Assembly: GCA_963970005.1 (NCBI GenBank)
Contig: CAXAMN010027439.1
Coordinates: 75,342 to 139,341, forward strand
DNA from: Durusdinium trenchii
Taxonomy: Eukaryota > Sar > Dinophyceae > Suessiales > Symbiodiniaceae
Reading direction: 5' to 3'
Length of the DNA stretch: 64,000 bases
Positions 30,311-39,663 of this stretch are shown here, piece by piece; positions within the stretch are counted from its first letter, which is position 1, and every line of letters begins with the position of its first letter. The notes beneath the pieces were generated by a model. The model did no database searches. It saw nothing but the letters and a program-made list of their open reading frames with translations, and was not told the DNA's origin. The position numbers were made by a program, and so were the translations under genes.

Positions 30311-33300
30311 ATGGCAAACAATGATTCTGGTGGGGGAAATACCAAACGTTTCAATGGTGAGAGTTTGGACCCCAGGGAATACAGGCGCTGGAAGTTATGG
30401 GCGGAAGCACGGATGGCTTCCAGCAAGGACATGTCGGCCACGCACCGTGGCCCATTTGTTCTGTGTTTGCTTGATGGCCTAGCCTTAGAGGCAGTTGAGC
30501 ATTTGTCGTTGGATCGGTTGAAGGAAGAGAATGGCGACAAACATATCTGGGCTGCACTCGAGGAGAGATTCCCTGATCGTCTTTCCCATGACTGGCTTGC
30601 TGAATGCTTGAAGGAGGTATTCGAGCTTTCCGCCACCGATGGCGAAAGCATGGCAGCTTGGACATCGAGGGTGCAAGAGACATTCTCCAAGTGCAGACGG
30701 AAGGTGTCGGTAGATTTCCCCACGGAAGCCCGTGGCTGGATCTGTTTACACTCCTCCGGACTTTCAGCTGATCAACGTGCAATTGTCACTGCAAAGACGC
30801 AGGGCGATTTGAAGTTTGAGACAGTTGTGCAGGCCATGCGCAGTTGCTTTCCAGAGTTTCGAGCGAGCCGAAGAGGCAAGTCAGCATCGGCTTTACTCGT
30901 ACAACAACCGGATGATGAGGTGACTGTTGAGGACAACAGTGCATTGACAGAGGACGCGCCGGACTCCGTGTTGTTTGATGAAGTGGAAGCATTTTTAGCA
31001 GAGCATGGCATGCAAGCAGAGCCCAACACCGCAACAGAGATCTTTGAAGAGGATGAGATTGCAGAAGTTCTGGCTGCGACCTGGAAAGAACGTAGGTCTG
31101 AGATTTCCAAGCTGCAAAAAACGAGGAAATTTGGCCAAGCCATTGCCATGAAGAAGCAGTTTACTCGAGAAGTCACTGATCTACAGAAGAGGTCCCGCTG
31201 CAGGAAATGCAATCAAATCGGACATTGGGCCCGAAATTGTCCCCAGAAGAGCAGCAGCAGCACAACAAGTGGCAGTCGACCCGACAGAGACAAGGCTCAT
31301 GGGGCTGCCATGGTTGAAGAAGTGTATTTGGTGCCCTCGCCAGGTTATGGCATCATCGACTCTGGCTGCAGCAGAACGTTGATTGGTCAGGAGACCTTGA
31401 ACCAGTTCTTGAGGCTGTACCACGACAAGAAGATGCCTGCTCCACCCACTCGAGCTCAGCACAATTTGTTTCGATTTGGGAATGGGCAGGAGGAGCTGTC
31501 GGAACGGGTGGTGTCTATGCCGGTCACTATCCATGGGAAGCCAGGTCGAATTGAATGCTGCATCATCAAAGGCAGTGCACCCTTGCTGCTCAGTCGCAAC
31601 ACAATGAAGAGCTTGAGGGCTTGCTTGGACTTTGAGGCAGAGACCATGTCTATTGCTGGATCCGAGCCACAGCCTCTGCAGAAGAACTCGGCGGGTCAAT
31701 TCATCCTGAATGTCATGGACGATGAACAGGAGACGGAAGTGTTTCTGTGTGAGGAGCCTCTCCCTCAGGTGGAGGAGCCTGAGCCCCGTGAGGTGTTGGA
31801 GGAGACAGCAGAAAGTGACCAGTCAGGACAGACTGACGAAGAGGATTCGTCAGACCTGCTCGAAGGCTGCACGAGAGTCATGACAAGACGAGAAGAACGT
31901 TGTTTGCTGGCTCAACAGAAGGCATGGACCAAGAGTCAGGGCAGCGTGACAGTGGCCGAGTTGTTTTCTCCACCTCGTTTCACAGCAGCAGTGGAAAAAC
32001 AGGGGGAGAGAGGATTGGCCTTCGACATCAAGCAGGGCTGGGATCTCACCAAACCCAGCGTGCAGAATGAAGTCGACAAGCAATTAGATGAAGCCAAACC
32101 AGAGCTGTTGATCTGTTGTCCCGAGTGCAAACATTGGGGGGGCTGGTATCGGTTGAATAGACACAAGTTACCAGTGGTGCAACAGTTACAGCATCAAAGA
32201 CAAGCAAGAGCGCAAGCAGATTTTTGCGCACAGCAGATCCGGAAGCAACTGAAACGTGGTGGACGGGTGTTACTTGAACATCCATGGACGAGTGATTTGT
32301 GGCGACATCCTCCCATCCAGAAGTTGTTGCAGACGGGACAGCTGACCGTGCATAAAGCCAACATGTGTGCATATGACCTCCGTGACGCAGACAACGACAG
32401 GCCAATTTTGAAGCCTACTGGACTTGCAGTTTCCCATCAAGACATGGCCGATCTCGCCTTGCAGTGTCCAGGACACGTCGTTCATCAGTCATTAGAGGGG
32501 CATGTGTTGGGGGGGGAAACACGAAGTAGTCGAGCCGCAGAGTACACACCCATGTTTGTTCACACATGGCTGCAGTGCATTCGTCCAGCATGGCATTTGT
32601 GTCATTTTTCTTGTTTGCAGGAACCGAGTGAGAGCACGGTTGCCGAAGTGTGTGCAGCTTCCGAAGTTCAGGAAATTGGTCTTTTAGTTAAGAAACTGCA
32701 CAACAATCTAGGTCATCCGTCGACTCGAACCCTCGGTCGCATCCTGAAGAATGCCGGAGCCAATGAACTGGCTTTGAAAGCTGCAGAGCAAGTAGAGAAG
32801 CAGTGTGAGATCTGCCAGCAGAGACAACGACCCACACCATGTTTGCCCGCAAAACCAGAGCAGGTGTATGATTTTAACCACAAGGTTGGTTGGGACGTGA
32901 AGCTCCTACCCGGTTGGAGAGTGAACCAACAAGTCAAATGCATGAACATCGTTGACTACGCGACCAGTTTCCAGATGATGATTCCACTGTTTGAGAAGGA
33001 GACTTCCGAGGTTCTGAAGAAGATTTTTTTGGAATCGTGGCAACGGTGGGCAGGAGCTCCAGTCGAGGTCGTGGTCGATTCCGCCAAAACCAATACAGCT
33101 GAAAATGTGTTTGAACGATTGGAACAAGATGGCATTCGCATTTCGACCATTGCGGCAGAAGCACACAACCAGCTAGGAAAGGTAGAGAAGCATGGCCATT
33201 TGTTTGAGGTGATCTTGCAAAAGGTACTTGATCAGGTCCAACCAAAGAGTCAAGCCGAGTACGAACAGTGTGTCATCCAAACGTGTAATGCCAAGAATGA

Positions 33301-33823
33301 GCTTCTAAACCAGAAAGGGTTGTCACCATGTCAGTTGGTCTTCGGCAGAAATCCCAAGATTGCAAGCGACCTCCTTCAAGAGTGGCCGTGTCCCGTGGCG
33401 GCTACATCGCCTCTGCACGATGAAACTGCAGAGAGAGCAGCTGCCATTAGAGCACAAGCTCGTATGGCCCTCGTGATGTCCCAGGATGACAACAGTCTCC
33501 GAACCGCCTTGAACGCACGACCAAGAGCTGAGAGGGAATTCCTGCCAGGTGACTATGTTGCCTACTGGCGAACTCAGAAATACCAGAAAGGCGTTCGGTT
33601 GGTAGGAGGCAGGTGGTATGGGGTTGCAATCGTCATGGGAAAGATTGGGCGCAACTTCCTCATTTTTCACCGCAAGAACATCTTCAAAGTAGCTCCTGAA
33701 CATTTAAGGCACACTACTGAAAGTGAACGTGTTCTAGCTCAAGCTGATGGAAGAGAGATGTTGGGTTTGTCGTCCTTGTTGAACGAGACAGACAAAAAAA
33801 CAGGTTGGTACCCAGTTCGTTGA
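30311..33823 (+). CDS. Gag-protease-(methyltransferase-like)-integrase polyprotein
   Basis: 1,170 codons from the first ATG (ANNDSGGGNTKRFNGESL); the frame is open upstream only from a GTG. In order: Gag capsid-like region (about 1-230); CCHC zinc knuckle C297xxC300xxxxH305xxxxC310; aspartic protease with D350 in IIDSGCSRTLIG; a Glu-rich linker; a domain about 545-735 (VAELFSPPRF, AFDIKQGWDL, CCPEC 602-606, LLEHPW with E656) that resembles a degenerate C5-methyltransferase fold; HHCC finger from H797 (HNNLGHPS ... CEIC); integrase core with D862, D923 and E959, spacing DX35E; and a C-terminal region near DYVAYWRTQKYQKG. It ends at TGA 33821-33823, 60 nt before the downstream reading frame becomes obviously conserved. 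Gag packages RNA, protease matures the polyprotein and integrase joins cDNA to the genome. Confidence 0.92.
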   Translation: MANNDSGGGNTKRFNGESLDPREYRRWKLWAEARMASSKDMSATHRGPFVLCLLDGLALEAVEHLSLDRLKEENGDKHIWAALEERFPDRLSHDWLAECLKEVFELSATDGESMAAWTSRVQETFSKCRRKVSVDFPTEARGWICLHSSGLSADQRAIVTAKTQGDLKFETVVQAMRSCFPEFRASRRGKSASALLVQQPDDEVTVEDNSALTEDAPDSVLFDEVEAFLAEHGMQAEPNTATEIFEEDEIAEVLAATWKERRSEISKLQKTRKFGQAIAMKKQFTREVTDLQKRSRCRKCNQIGHWARNCPQKSSSSTTSGSRPDRDKAHGAAMVEEVYLVPSPGYGIIDSGCSRTLIGQETLNQFLRLYHDKKMPAPPTRAQHNLFRFGNGQEELSERVVSMPVTIHGKPGRIECCIIKGSAPLLLSRNTMKSLRACLDFEAETMSIAGSEPQPLQKNSAGQFILNVMDDEQETEVFLCEEPLPQVEEPEPREVLEETAESDQSGQTDEEDSSDLLEGCTRVMTRREERCLLAQQKAWTKSQGSVTVAELFSPPRFTAAVEKQGERGLAFDIKQGWDLTKPSVQNEVDKQLDEAKPELLICCPECKHWGGWYRLNRHKLPVVQQLQHQRQARAQADFCAQQIRKQLKRGGRVLLEHPWTSDLWRHPPIQKLLQTGQLTVHKANMCAYDLRDADNDRPILKPTGLAVSHQDMADLALQCPGHVVHQSLEGHVLGGETRSSRAAEYTPMFVHTWLQCIRPAWHLCHFSCLQEPSESTVAEVCAASEVQEIGLLVKKLHNNLGHPSTRTLGRILKNAGANELALKAAEQVEKQCEICQQRQRPTPCLPAKPEQVYDFNHKVGWDVKLLPGWRVNQQVKCMNIVDYATSFQMMIPLFEKETSEVLKKIFLESWQRWAGAPVEVVVDSAKTNTAENVFERLEQDGIRISTIAAEAHNQLGKVEKHGHLFEVILQKVLDQVQPKSQAEYEQCVIQTCNAKNELLNQKGLSPCQLVFGRNPKIASDLLQEWPCPVAATSPLHDETAERAAAIRAQARMALVMSQDDNSLRTALNARPRAEREFLPGDYVAYWRTQKYQKGVRLVGGRWYGVAIVMGKIGRNFLIFHRKNIFKVAPEHLRHTTESERVLAQADGREMLGLSSLLNETDKKTGWYPVR

Positions 33824-36314
33824 CTTCACCAATACACCTACACCTGAACAAGCTGTCGCCAGACAACAACAAGAAGACTTTTGGTTGAAGCGGGGTGAGT
33901 ACATGTGTCGCATCCACAGGGAGCCTCGGACACAATTGTTCTGGCCTTCAGAGGATGACCCCGCAATCAAAGGTATGTGGTTGGATAACTGGAGGAAGAC
34001 GATCCGCTCAGACACCAAAGAATGTGTAGTCCATCAACCACTGTCAGACGCCGATAGCAAGCATGCCAACTGGGGGGAAGATCCCTGGAAGGGAGAAACA
34101 CAGTTCAGGATCCGTGAACGCAGGATGATCCCTTCAGGCGTGCCGTCTTCCAGCGTAGGTCCTGACCGTGTTTCAGAAGAGATGACATCAGATGTGCCAA
34201 CGAACTCGGTCGCTCATGAAACGGAAGAGAAACAAACAACTAAGAGCAGTGAACCATATGTTCGATCGGTGTCGGAACCTTATTGGCAAAACACGGGCTA
34301 TGGTCCTGTCAGAGTTCGTCAGCCTTCAAAGAGTCCTCCGACATTTGTGATTCGACCAATAAATACACAGATGGAAGATTTGCAAGAAGTGTTGACCGAA
34401 GCTCATGGCACGAAGAGAAGTCACTCTCCTGAAAACCCATCAAGTCAGGCTAGCAAGAGTCAGCGAACAGAGACAGATGAGACTTGTCTCCTTGCTGACT
34501 TGGTCTCCGAGTTTGGTCCAGCAGAGAGTGCCGAAGTGCTCATCGCGAGTTTTCTACAAAAGAAGATGCAGAAAGAGCTACATCATTCCAAGAACCCACC
34601 TGAGTTGCAAGAAAAGATAGACGCTTCCAAGACAACAGAGTGGACCACACTTAGAGACGAGAAACAGGCCTTTCGAGTCATCGCTCCACGCGAAGCCCAA
34701 CGCATTCGAGAACAGAAGCCAGATCGAATCATGACTAGTAGGTTTGTGATAATTGAGAAGCATGAAGACGGAGAATCAAAGATCAAGAGTCGATGGTGCT
34801 TGCGTGGTCATCATGACCCAGATTTGTTTACCAAGGTGCTCGCTGGTAGATGCCACTCACCCACGCTCTCCCAATTTGGACGGAGTTTGATTCTTCAGAT
34901 GTTGACTAGCAACAAGTGGGTCATGCATCTGGGGGACATTAAAGGAGCATTTTTGGAGGCAGATGTCCGGGACAAAGCTCTTGCAAATCCTGTCTACTCA
35001 GAACTACCACCTGGGGGAGTGCCGGGCGTGGAAGCAGGATCCCTGGTACAGGTGTTGGGCAATATCTACGGGGCTAACGACGCTCCTCATGAATGGTATT
35101 GCGAATTCAACCGGGTTGCACAAGAAGCCGGGTTCACCAAGAGCAAGTTTGACAATTGCCTGTACCTTTGCTACAATGATCGAAATCAGTTGGAAGGCAT
35201 TTTAGGTGCTCATGTTGATGATACAATCACTGGGGGAGAAGGGAAACAATATGAGAAGGCAATCCAGCATCTGCGTGCGAGATTTCCGTTCCGAAAGTGG
35301 CGATCGGGGACTGGGGAGTTTCTGGGAACCACGTATACTCAGGATCCAATGACCCATGAAATTGAGTTCCAACAGCAAGACTATGCTGAGCACATCAAGC
35401 CGATAAAGATCTCTAAAGAAAGGGCCAGAAAACCATGGCTCCTAGCAACTCCGCAGGAAGTTTCAGCTCTGAGAGCTGTGAACGGTGCTTTAAGCTGGAT
35501 TAGCACTCAGTCAAGACCAGACTTGGCAGTGCAGACGTCGCTCAGTCAACAATGCTTTCCAGCACCAACTGTTCAAGACCTGATCCAGGTGAATCAAGCA
35601 GTGCGTCGAGCACGCCAACAAGCTGATTTGAAGATTCGTGTACCACACATCCCACTAGATGAACTTACAGTGTGTTTTTGGTCGGATGCGGCCTTTGCAA
35701 ACAGTTCAGAACTGAAGACACAGGGAGGTTGGTTGATTTGCTTCACTTCAGATAAGATGCGACAAGCTGTTGATGTGCCAGTGCATTGTTTCTCCTGGAA
35801 GTCATACCGCATGCCAAGGGTTGTAGCTTCGACCATGTCGGGCGAAGCACAGGCTTTTTCGACGGCCTCAGGTGTGTGCGAATGGATGTTGCTGATGTTG
35901 TCAGAATGTTTGGACGGTCCCTTTGATCTAGAATCTGCCCAAGAGGTTTTGAACAAACGATCACCAATAGGGATCACTGACTGTAGGTCATTATATGATC
36001 ATCTGACGTCCTTAGGAAGTGGAGGGGTTCTTGATGACAAACGAACAGCGATAGACATCGCTATCATTCGACAGTGTATCCAACGGACTAGATTGGAACC
36101 CAGATGGTGCCCCACTACTCACATGGCAGCAGACGCACTCACGAAAGATCGTGCCGAGCCAGTAGATTTGCTAAGATCAATTCTCCGCAGCTCCCGCTAC
36201 CAGCTAGCGGACGACCAAGTCATGATGGATCGCAGACGTGCCGAGAAAGATCGAAGGCGTCGTGTGGCTCAGAGTCGATCGGAGAAGCAGAAGGTCGAGA
36301 AGGCCGAAGGTTGA
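33783..36314 (+). CDS. reverse transcriptase-RNase H part of Copia pol
   Basis: Open in the +1 frame from 33783, overlapping the end of the integrase frame; the first ATG is at 33903. Early residues QVGTQFVDFTN and EDFWLKRGEYMCRIHREP suggest it is normally fused to the upstream polyprotein. RT core: FRVIAPREAQRIREQKP, SRWCLRGHHDPD, MHLGDIKGAFLEADV with the first catalytic Asp, NIYGANDAPHEWY, and HVDDT (35211-35225), the YVDD-box equivalent. RNase H: CFWSDAAFAN, FSWKSYRMPRVVASTMSGEA, and DALTKDRAEP, carrying the expected Asp/Glu/Asp. Product: cDNA synthesis and RNA template removal. A plain indel or a programmed +1 shift near the seven-A run at 33795 would join the two frames. Confidence 0.9.
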   Translation, partial: TRQTKKQVGTQFVDFTNTPTPEQAVARQQQEDFWLKRGEYMCRIHREPRTQLFWPSEDDPAIKGMWLDNWRKTIRSDTKECVVHQPLSDADSKHANWGEDPWKGETQFRIRERRMIPSGVPSSSVGPDRVSEEMTSDVPTNSVAHETEEKQTTKSSEPYVRSVSEPYWQNTGYGPVRVRQPSKSPPTFVIRPINTQMEDLQEVLTEAHGTKRSHSPENPSSQASKSQRTETDETCLLADLVSEFGPAESAEVLIASFLQKKMQKELHHSKNPPELQEKIDASKTTEWTTLRDEKQAFRVIAPREAQRIREQKPDRIMTSRFVIIEKHEDGESKIKSRWCLRGHHDPDLFTKVLAGRCHSPTLSQFGRSLILQMLTSNKWVMHLGDIKGAFLEADVRDKALANPVYSELPPGGVPGVEAGSLVQVLGNIYGANDAPHEWYCEFNRVAQEAGFTKSKFDNCLYLCYNDRNQLEGILGAHVDDTITGGEGKQYEKAIQHLRARFPFRKWRSGTGEFLGTTYTQDPMTHEIEFQQQDYAEHIKPIKISKERARKPWLLATPQEVSALRAVNGALSWISTQSRPDLAVQTSLSQQCFPAPTVQDLIQVNQAVRRARQQADLKIRVPHIPLDELTVCFWSDAAFANSSELKTQGGWLICFTSDKMRQAVDVPVHCFSWKSYRMPRVVASTMSGEAQAFSTASGVCEWMLLMLSECLDGPFDLESAQEVLNKRSPIGITDCRSLYDHLTSLGSGGVLDDKRTAIDIAIIRQCIQRTRLEPRWCPTTHMAADALTKDRAEPVDLLRSILRSSRYQLADDQVMMDRRRAEKDRRRRVAQSRSEKQKVEKAEG

Positions 36315-36695
36315 GGTTCATGCTGTACAGTCTGTATGCTTAAGTGTGAGAGGGTTTTTCACTGAGCAAAGCAGTTTTTGCGAGCATGATAGCATAATTT
36401 GGTGCATAAGTCCTTGAGCCGTAGAATAATGCCGATTCACGATAGATAACATGTCCTTCAATGAGCGTCAATCAACTGATGTGCAGTTGGCTTTCGCCTG
36501 GATTCATGTGGGAGAACCTTGAAAAGGGAGCAAAATTGTTTAGGTCAGATGTTTTTCAATTTTTGCAGTTGTTTGATGATGCAAGCGGTAACGGTGTAGT
36601 TCAGATCACTGACCGCCGATGCTCGAAGGATTTTGGTTCAGCCGATCACGAGGGCGAGACATTTGCCTTCACAAAGAGTCTAGGGGTGATTCGAC
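36315..36695. other. spacer between pol and the third ORF
   Basis: About 380 nt without a convincing frame. No splice acceptor or promoter could be singled out. Confidence 0.5.
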
Positions 36696-37244
36696 ATGGA
36701 GTCCCGCTCAGTTCCAGTGTCTTTTGAGGAGCTTGCAGCGGCTCGTGAGATCCTCAGCCGTGCGAATCAGTACGGAATCTCATCCAAAGCAAGTGTGGAG
36801 AGTGCTGGCTCAATGAACGATTCGTGCAAACGACTTCGAGACCATGCCCAGCCAGAGGCTGATGAGTGGGAGCCGGTGACATATGAAGAGGGTCACGGAC
36901 ATTCCATCATGTGTGAGCGTGCAATTCCGAAGGAAATTGCCGGTCAGATGCCCGTGACGCCCAAGGCCAAGGCCATTGATCTTCCTCCTGGAGTGACCGA
37001 CCTCCAGGACTGGGGCTCAACGATCTGTGCATTGCCCAAGGTGGCAGGTGAGAAGCTATCTTACCGTGAGCTGGTGAGTGACCCCAAGCGTGCTCCTTAT
37101 CTGAAGTGGATTTGTGATCATGGAAAGAATCGGGGCGGCCGATTCGAAGATCTGGCCAAGTATTTACAGGCAGTGGGATTCGAGCAGAAGACCGAGAGCA
37201 CATGTTACCCTGGAACAACAGAAGCTCGTGAGAAAAAGAAGTGA
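36696..37244 (+). CDS. third ORF of the retrotransposon
   Basis: 182 codons from an ATG (ESRSVPVSFEELAAAREIL), lying between RNase H and the 3' LTR, where most Copia elements have no gene. The N-terminal half is polar. The C-terminal half reads IDLPPGVTDLQDWGSTICAL, then KLSYRELVSDPKRAPYLKW and FEDLAKYLQAVGF. The pattern G/K...SYxEL...DPxxxxYLxW recalls the small YxxW-type domain at the C-terminus of some exonucleases (inference, weak). No signal peptide or membrane segment, so it is not envelope-like. It would need a spliced or internal transcript, or reinitiation. Confidence 0.7.
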   Translation: MESRSVPVSFEELAAAREILSRANQYGISSKASVESAGSMNDSCKRLRDHAQPEADEWEPVTYEEGHGHSIMCERAIPKEIAGQMPVTPKAKAIDLPPGVTDLQDWGSTICALPKVAGEKLSYRELVSDPKRAPYLKWICDHGKNRGGRFEDLAKYLQAVGFEQKTESTCYPGTTEAREKKK

Positions 37245-37346
37245 TCTATGGCTGGACGAAAGCATGCCGATTGCGTTCGATGCTGCAGCACGAGTCCGGA
37301 AGATTTGTGCTTGAAGTTTTCGATAAAGAAAAGATTATAATAGGAG

Positions 37347-37495
37347 TTTAAAAGCAGTGTCCAAGCAAGCAGGCATTTCGTAAGCATTCGTTCGTGAACA
37401 GGCAACCCATTTGGCTTAGGCAAGGCTAAAAAGGGGCGGCCGCGCGTTTGGGATAGGTTTCCCTTGTTTGGCCAAGACGGCCTCGGTTTGAACAT
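37347..37495 (+). repeat. 3' LTR
   Basis: Identical to 30065-30213. A purine-biased tract (GATAAAGAAAAGATT ... ATAGGAG, 37322-37346) directly upstream is the likely plus-strand primer. Confidence 0.93.
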
Positions 37496-37546
37496 ATATA
37501 TATATATATACACGACGCAGACGTCCTGGTCTCCTGGACCCCGTGT

Positions 37547-37602
37547 CGCGATGCGTCGCGATGCGTCGCGATGCGTCACGATGCGTCACGATGTGGTGTC
37601 AG
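37547..37602 (+). repeat. tandem GATGCGTCGC repeat
   Basis: About five 10-nt units, drifting from GATGCGTCGC to GATGCGTCAC, just outside the retrotransposon. Confidence 0.85.
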
Positions 37603-39663
37603 GAGGTGCTCGGAGCCAAAGGTGCACACCAGCAAAGCCTTGACCGCGCCACAGGCGACGGGGGAGGTTTCTGTTGAGGTCGGCAGAGATGTTATCCACC
37701 CGAGAATTGAGGAGCTGAGGTCTTCACTGAGATTGGTGAGATCTGTTGACTTCTGGGAACGTTCATGAGTCCGTGAGAGGGGCATTTGGGTTTTGACTGA
37801 CATCAAATTCGTATGTTTGACACTTCGAGACATCCACATCATGACTTGGTGTTGAGGGCACTCCACAGGTGAGACGCGCCGGATATCCTTTCTGCCAGGG
37901 GAAGCCAGAACGAACAGAATCATGTCGTGTCATGGAACGACAGACTTCGAATTTAGAGTCAGAACATGTCAGAACTGTTAAACTCCAATTCTATATCAAG
38001 GCTGTCCGACCCAGGCGGCGCTTCGGGCCCGCCCCCTTAGTCGATCGGAGGGAGCCTCCGTTTCAGGCCATGACCTTCGCCTTCCTGGTTTGTGGAGGGT
38101 GCGGCCACCAACTAGTAACAAGTGCCACGCTAGTAGTAACAGGTGCCTTACTAGTAGTCACAATAAGCTATTAGGAACAAGTGCCACGCTAGTAGTTACT
38201 GGGATTATGGCAAGTGAGAAACCGGCCGTACGATGGATCCTGACTTACTCATCCATGATAAGTGGTGAAGTGTCTGATTAGTGCAGCGAAATCGATTTTA
38301 CTAGCTCTTGGCAAGTGATTTGTGCTTTGGACCGGCTTGGGCTTGCTTTTTCAAGCCTAACAGCTATGTTCGAAGGTGGAAGACATGCCCACTAACACCT
38401 TGTTTGTTGATTCACATACTGTAATCAGTTTCAATACAATTTTACTCGGTTTGCTTCGCTCCACCTCTGACATTCCCAAGTGGTGGGCCTTTGATACTGC
38501 AAGCAGAACTTATCCTTCCGTCTACTTCCAGCTCAAACTTAACGATGTCACATTTGGCTACCTACCTAAGCCATGTACACCACCTCCCAGCCCATGGATC
38601 CTTCCGCGGGTCGTGCACATGCGTGATCATTGCGCGTATCACGCATTGGATCGAGGATTGGCCTGATCGTTTGCATGGTTTGCCTCTTCTGTAGTGGTGA
38701 CCAGGACGGAGCCAAACCGGTTGGACGACCGGACGACCGGCTGGACGACCGACCGGACGATGGACGACCAGACGACCGCGCCCGCTGTTTCGGTCACAGG
38801 ACAAGAATCAACTCTTTCAAGGTCACAGACGACCAGGCGAGAATGCAGGTGTGTGTTTCGGTTTTCCCGGTAGCAGAGCTGAAGTAGAATCTGCATCGTT
38901 CTGTCTTCATTTTCTTTCAATGGGCCCCCATTTGACCGGTTTTGGTCTGAACTTTTGGTGCGAAGCTTCGGGTGTTCACTCCACCCACCACCCTTGGGTC
39001 CATTCCACCCTTGGCCACGGCCGAAAGCAGGCCGCGAAGTTGAGTTCAAGCCAATCGGCGCCTCCCCAAAGGTGAGGAGCCCCAAACAGCCGTACGACAG
39101 CCGTTGACAGCGAATGGTCCCAGTTGACCAATACTTTTGGGAGCTTCGACATGACTACAAGTACCTAGTTCCTTTCTTTTGTTTTACAGTACGTTGCTTC
39201 ACAAACAGTGGTGACACTGGTGACGAGTCGATGCACCGTCCACATGCCCAAGTTGGGTTTTCTGTCTCGCCGTCGCCAGACACATCAGTTGGGCATTTTC
39301 AGGGATCTTCCAACGTGAACTCTGCTCATAGAAGTGCAGCTTGACCAGGTGGGCTACGAGTATGAGGAGGAGGTCATGTTCCACTCCTGAGCTCAAAAAA
39401 CGAACAAACATGACATGCGTGCCGCAAAGAAAGAAAGGACCCATCTCCAACAGCAACTTGCCTTTGTTTCTGCATCCCTTCCCTCAATTCCACAGGGCAA
39501 GAATCAGCTATTTGAAGACCAGAGAGACAAGCAGGCCGGCAGAGACTCGGAGAAGCTCCTTGTCGCACTGCACTCTCCCTTCTGGATGTCGCACCTTCTC
39601 TGTTAGCCGTTTGGCCCGCAGAACCTTAAGCTGACTTCGACCTGTTCAATCCTGCCAAGACAC
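37603..39663. other. interval before the monooxygenase gene; no confident gene
   Basis: Contains an ACTAGT-type repeat block (38109-38201) and a GGACGACC-rich block (38722-38782). Near 39500, GGCAAGAATCAGC follows an acceptor-like CCACAG and could start an upstream exon of the monooxygenase gene, but no join is convincing. Confidence 0.45.
38109..38201. repeat. ACTAGT-type dispersed repeat block
   Basis: Units such as ACTAGTAACAAGTGCCACGC recur with variation. Similar blocks lie near 2898, 49320, 56914 and 57608. Confidence 0.75.

Larger units (their letters stand above)
30065..37495 (+). mobile_element. Copia-type (Pseudoviridae) LTR retrotransposon, 7.4 kb
   Basis: Two identical 149-bp LTRs bound the element. 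ATATA is duplicated directly outside (30060-30064 and 37496-37500), within a TA-rich target. Order inside: primer-binding site, Gag with CCHC knuckle, protease, an inserted methyltransferase-like domain, integrase, then RT and RNase H. Integrase before RT defines the Copia order. Between pol and the right LTR lies a third ORF. The end bases are not a clean TG...CA; the exact ends are uncertain by one or two bases because the target is (TA)n. Identity of the LTRs points to recent insertion. Confidence 0.95.

Noticed and set aside
36405-36430. CTTGAGCCGTAGA, resembling part of the dinoflagellate spliced leader in reverse
   Set aside because: It lacks the conserved AAAATGGC portion; no full spliced-leader relic was found by eye in the window.
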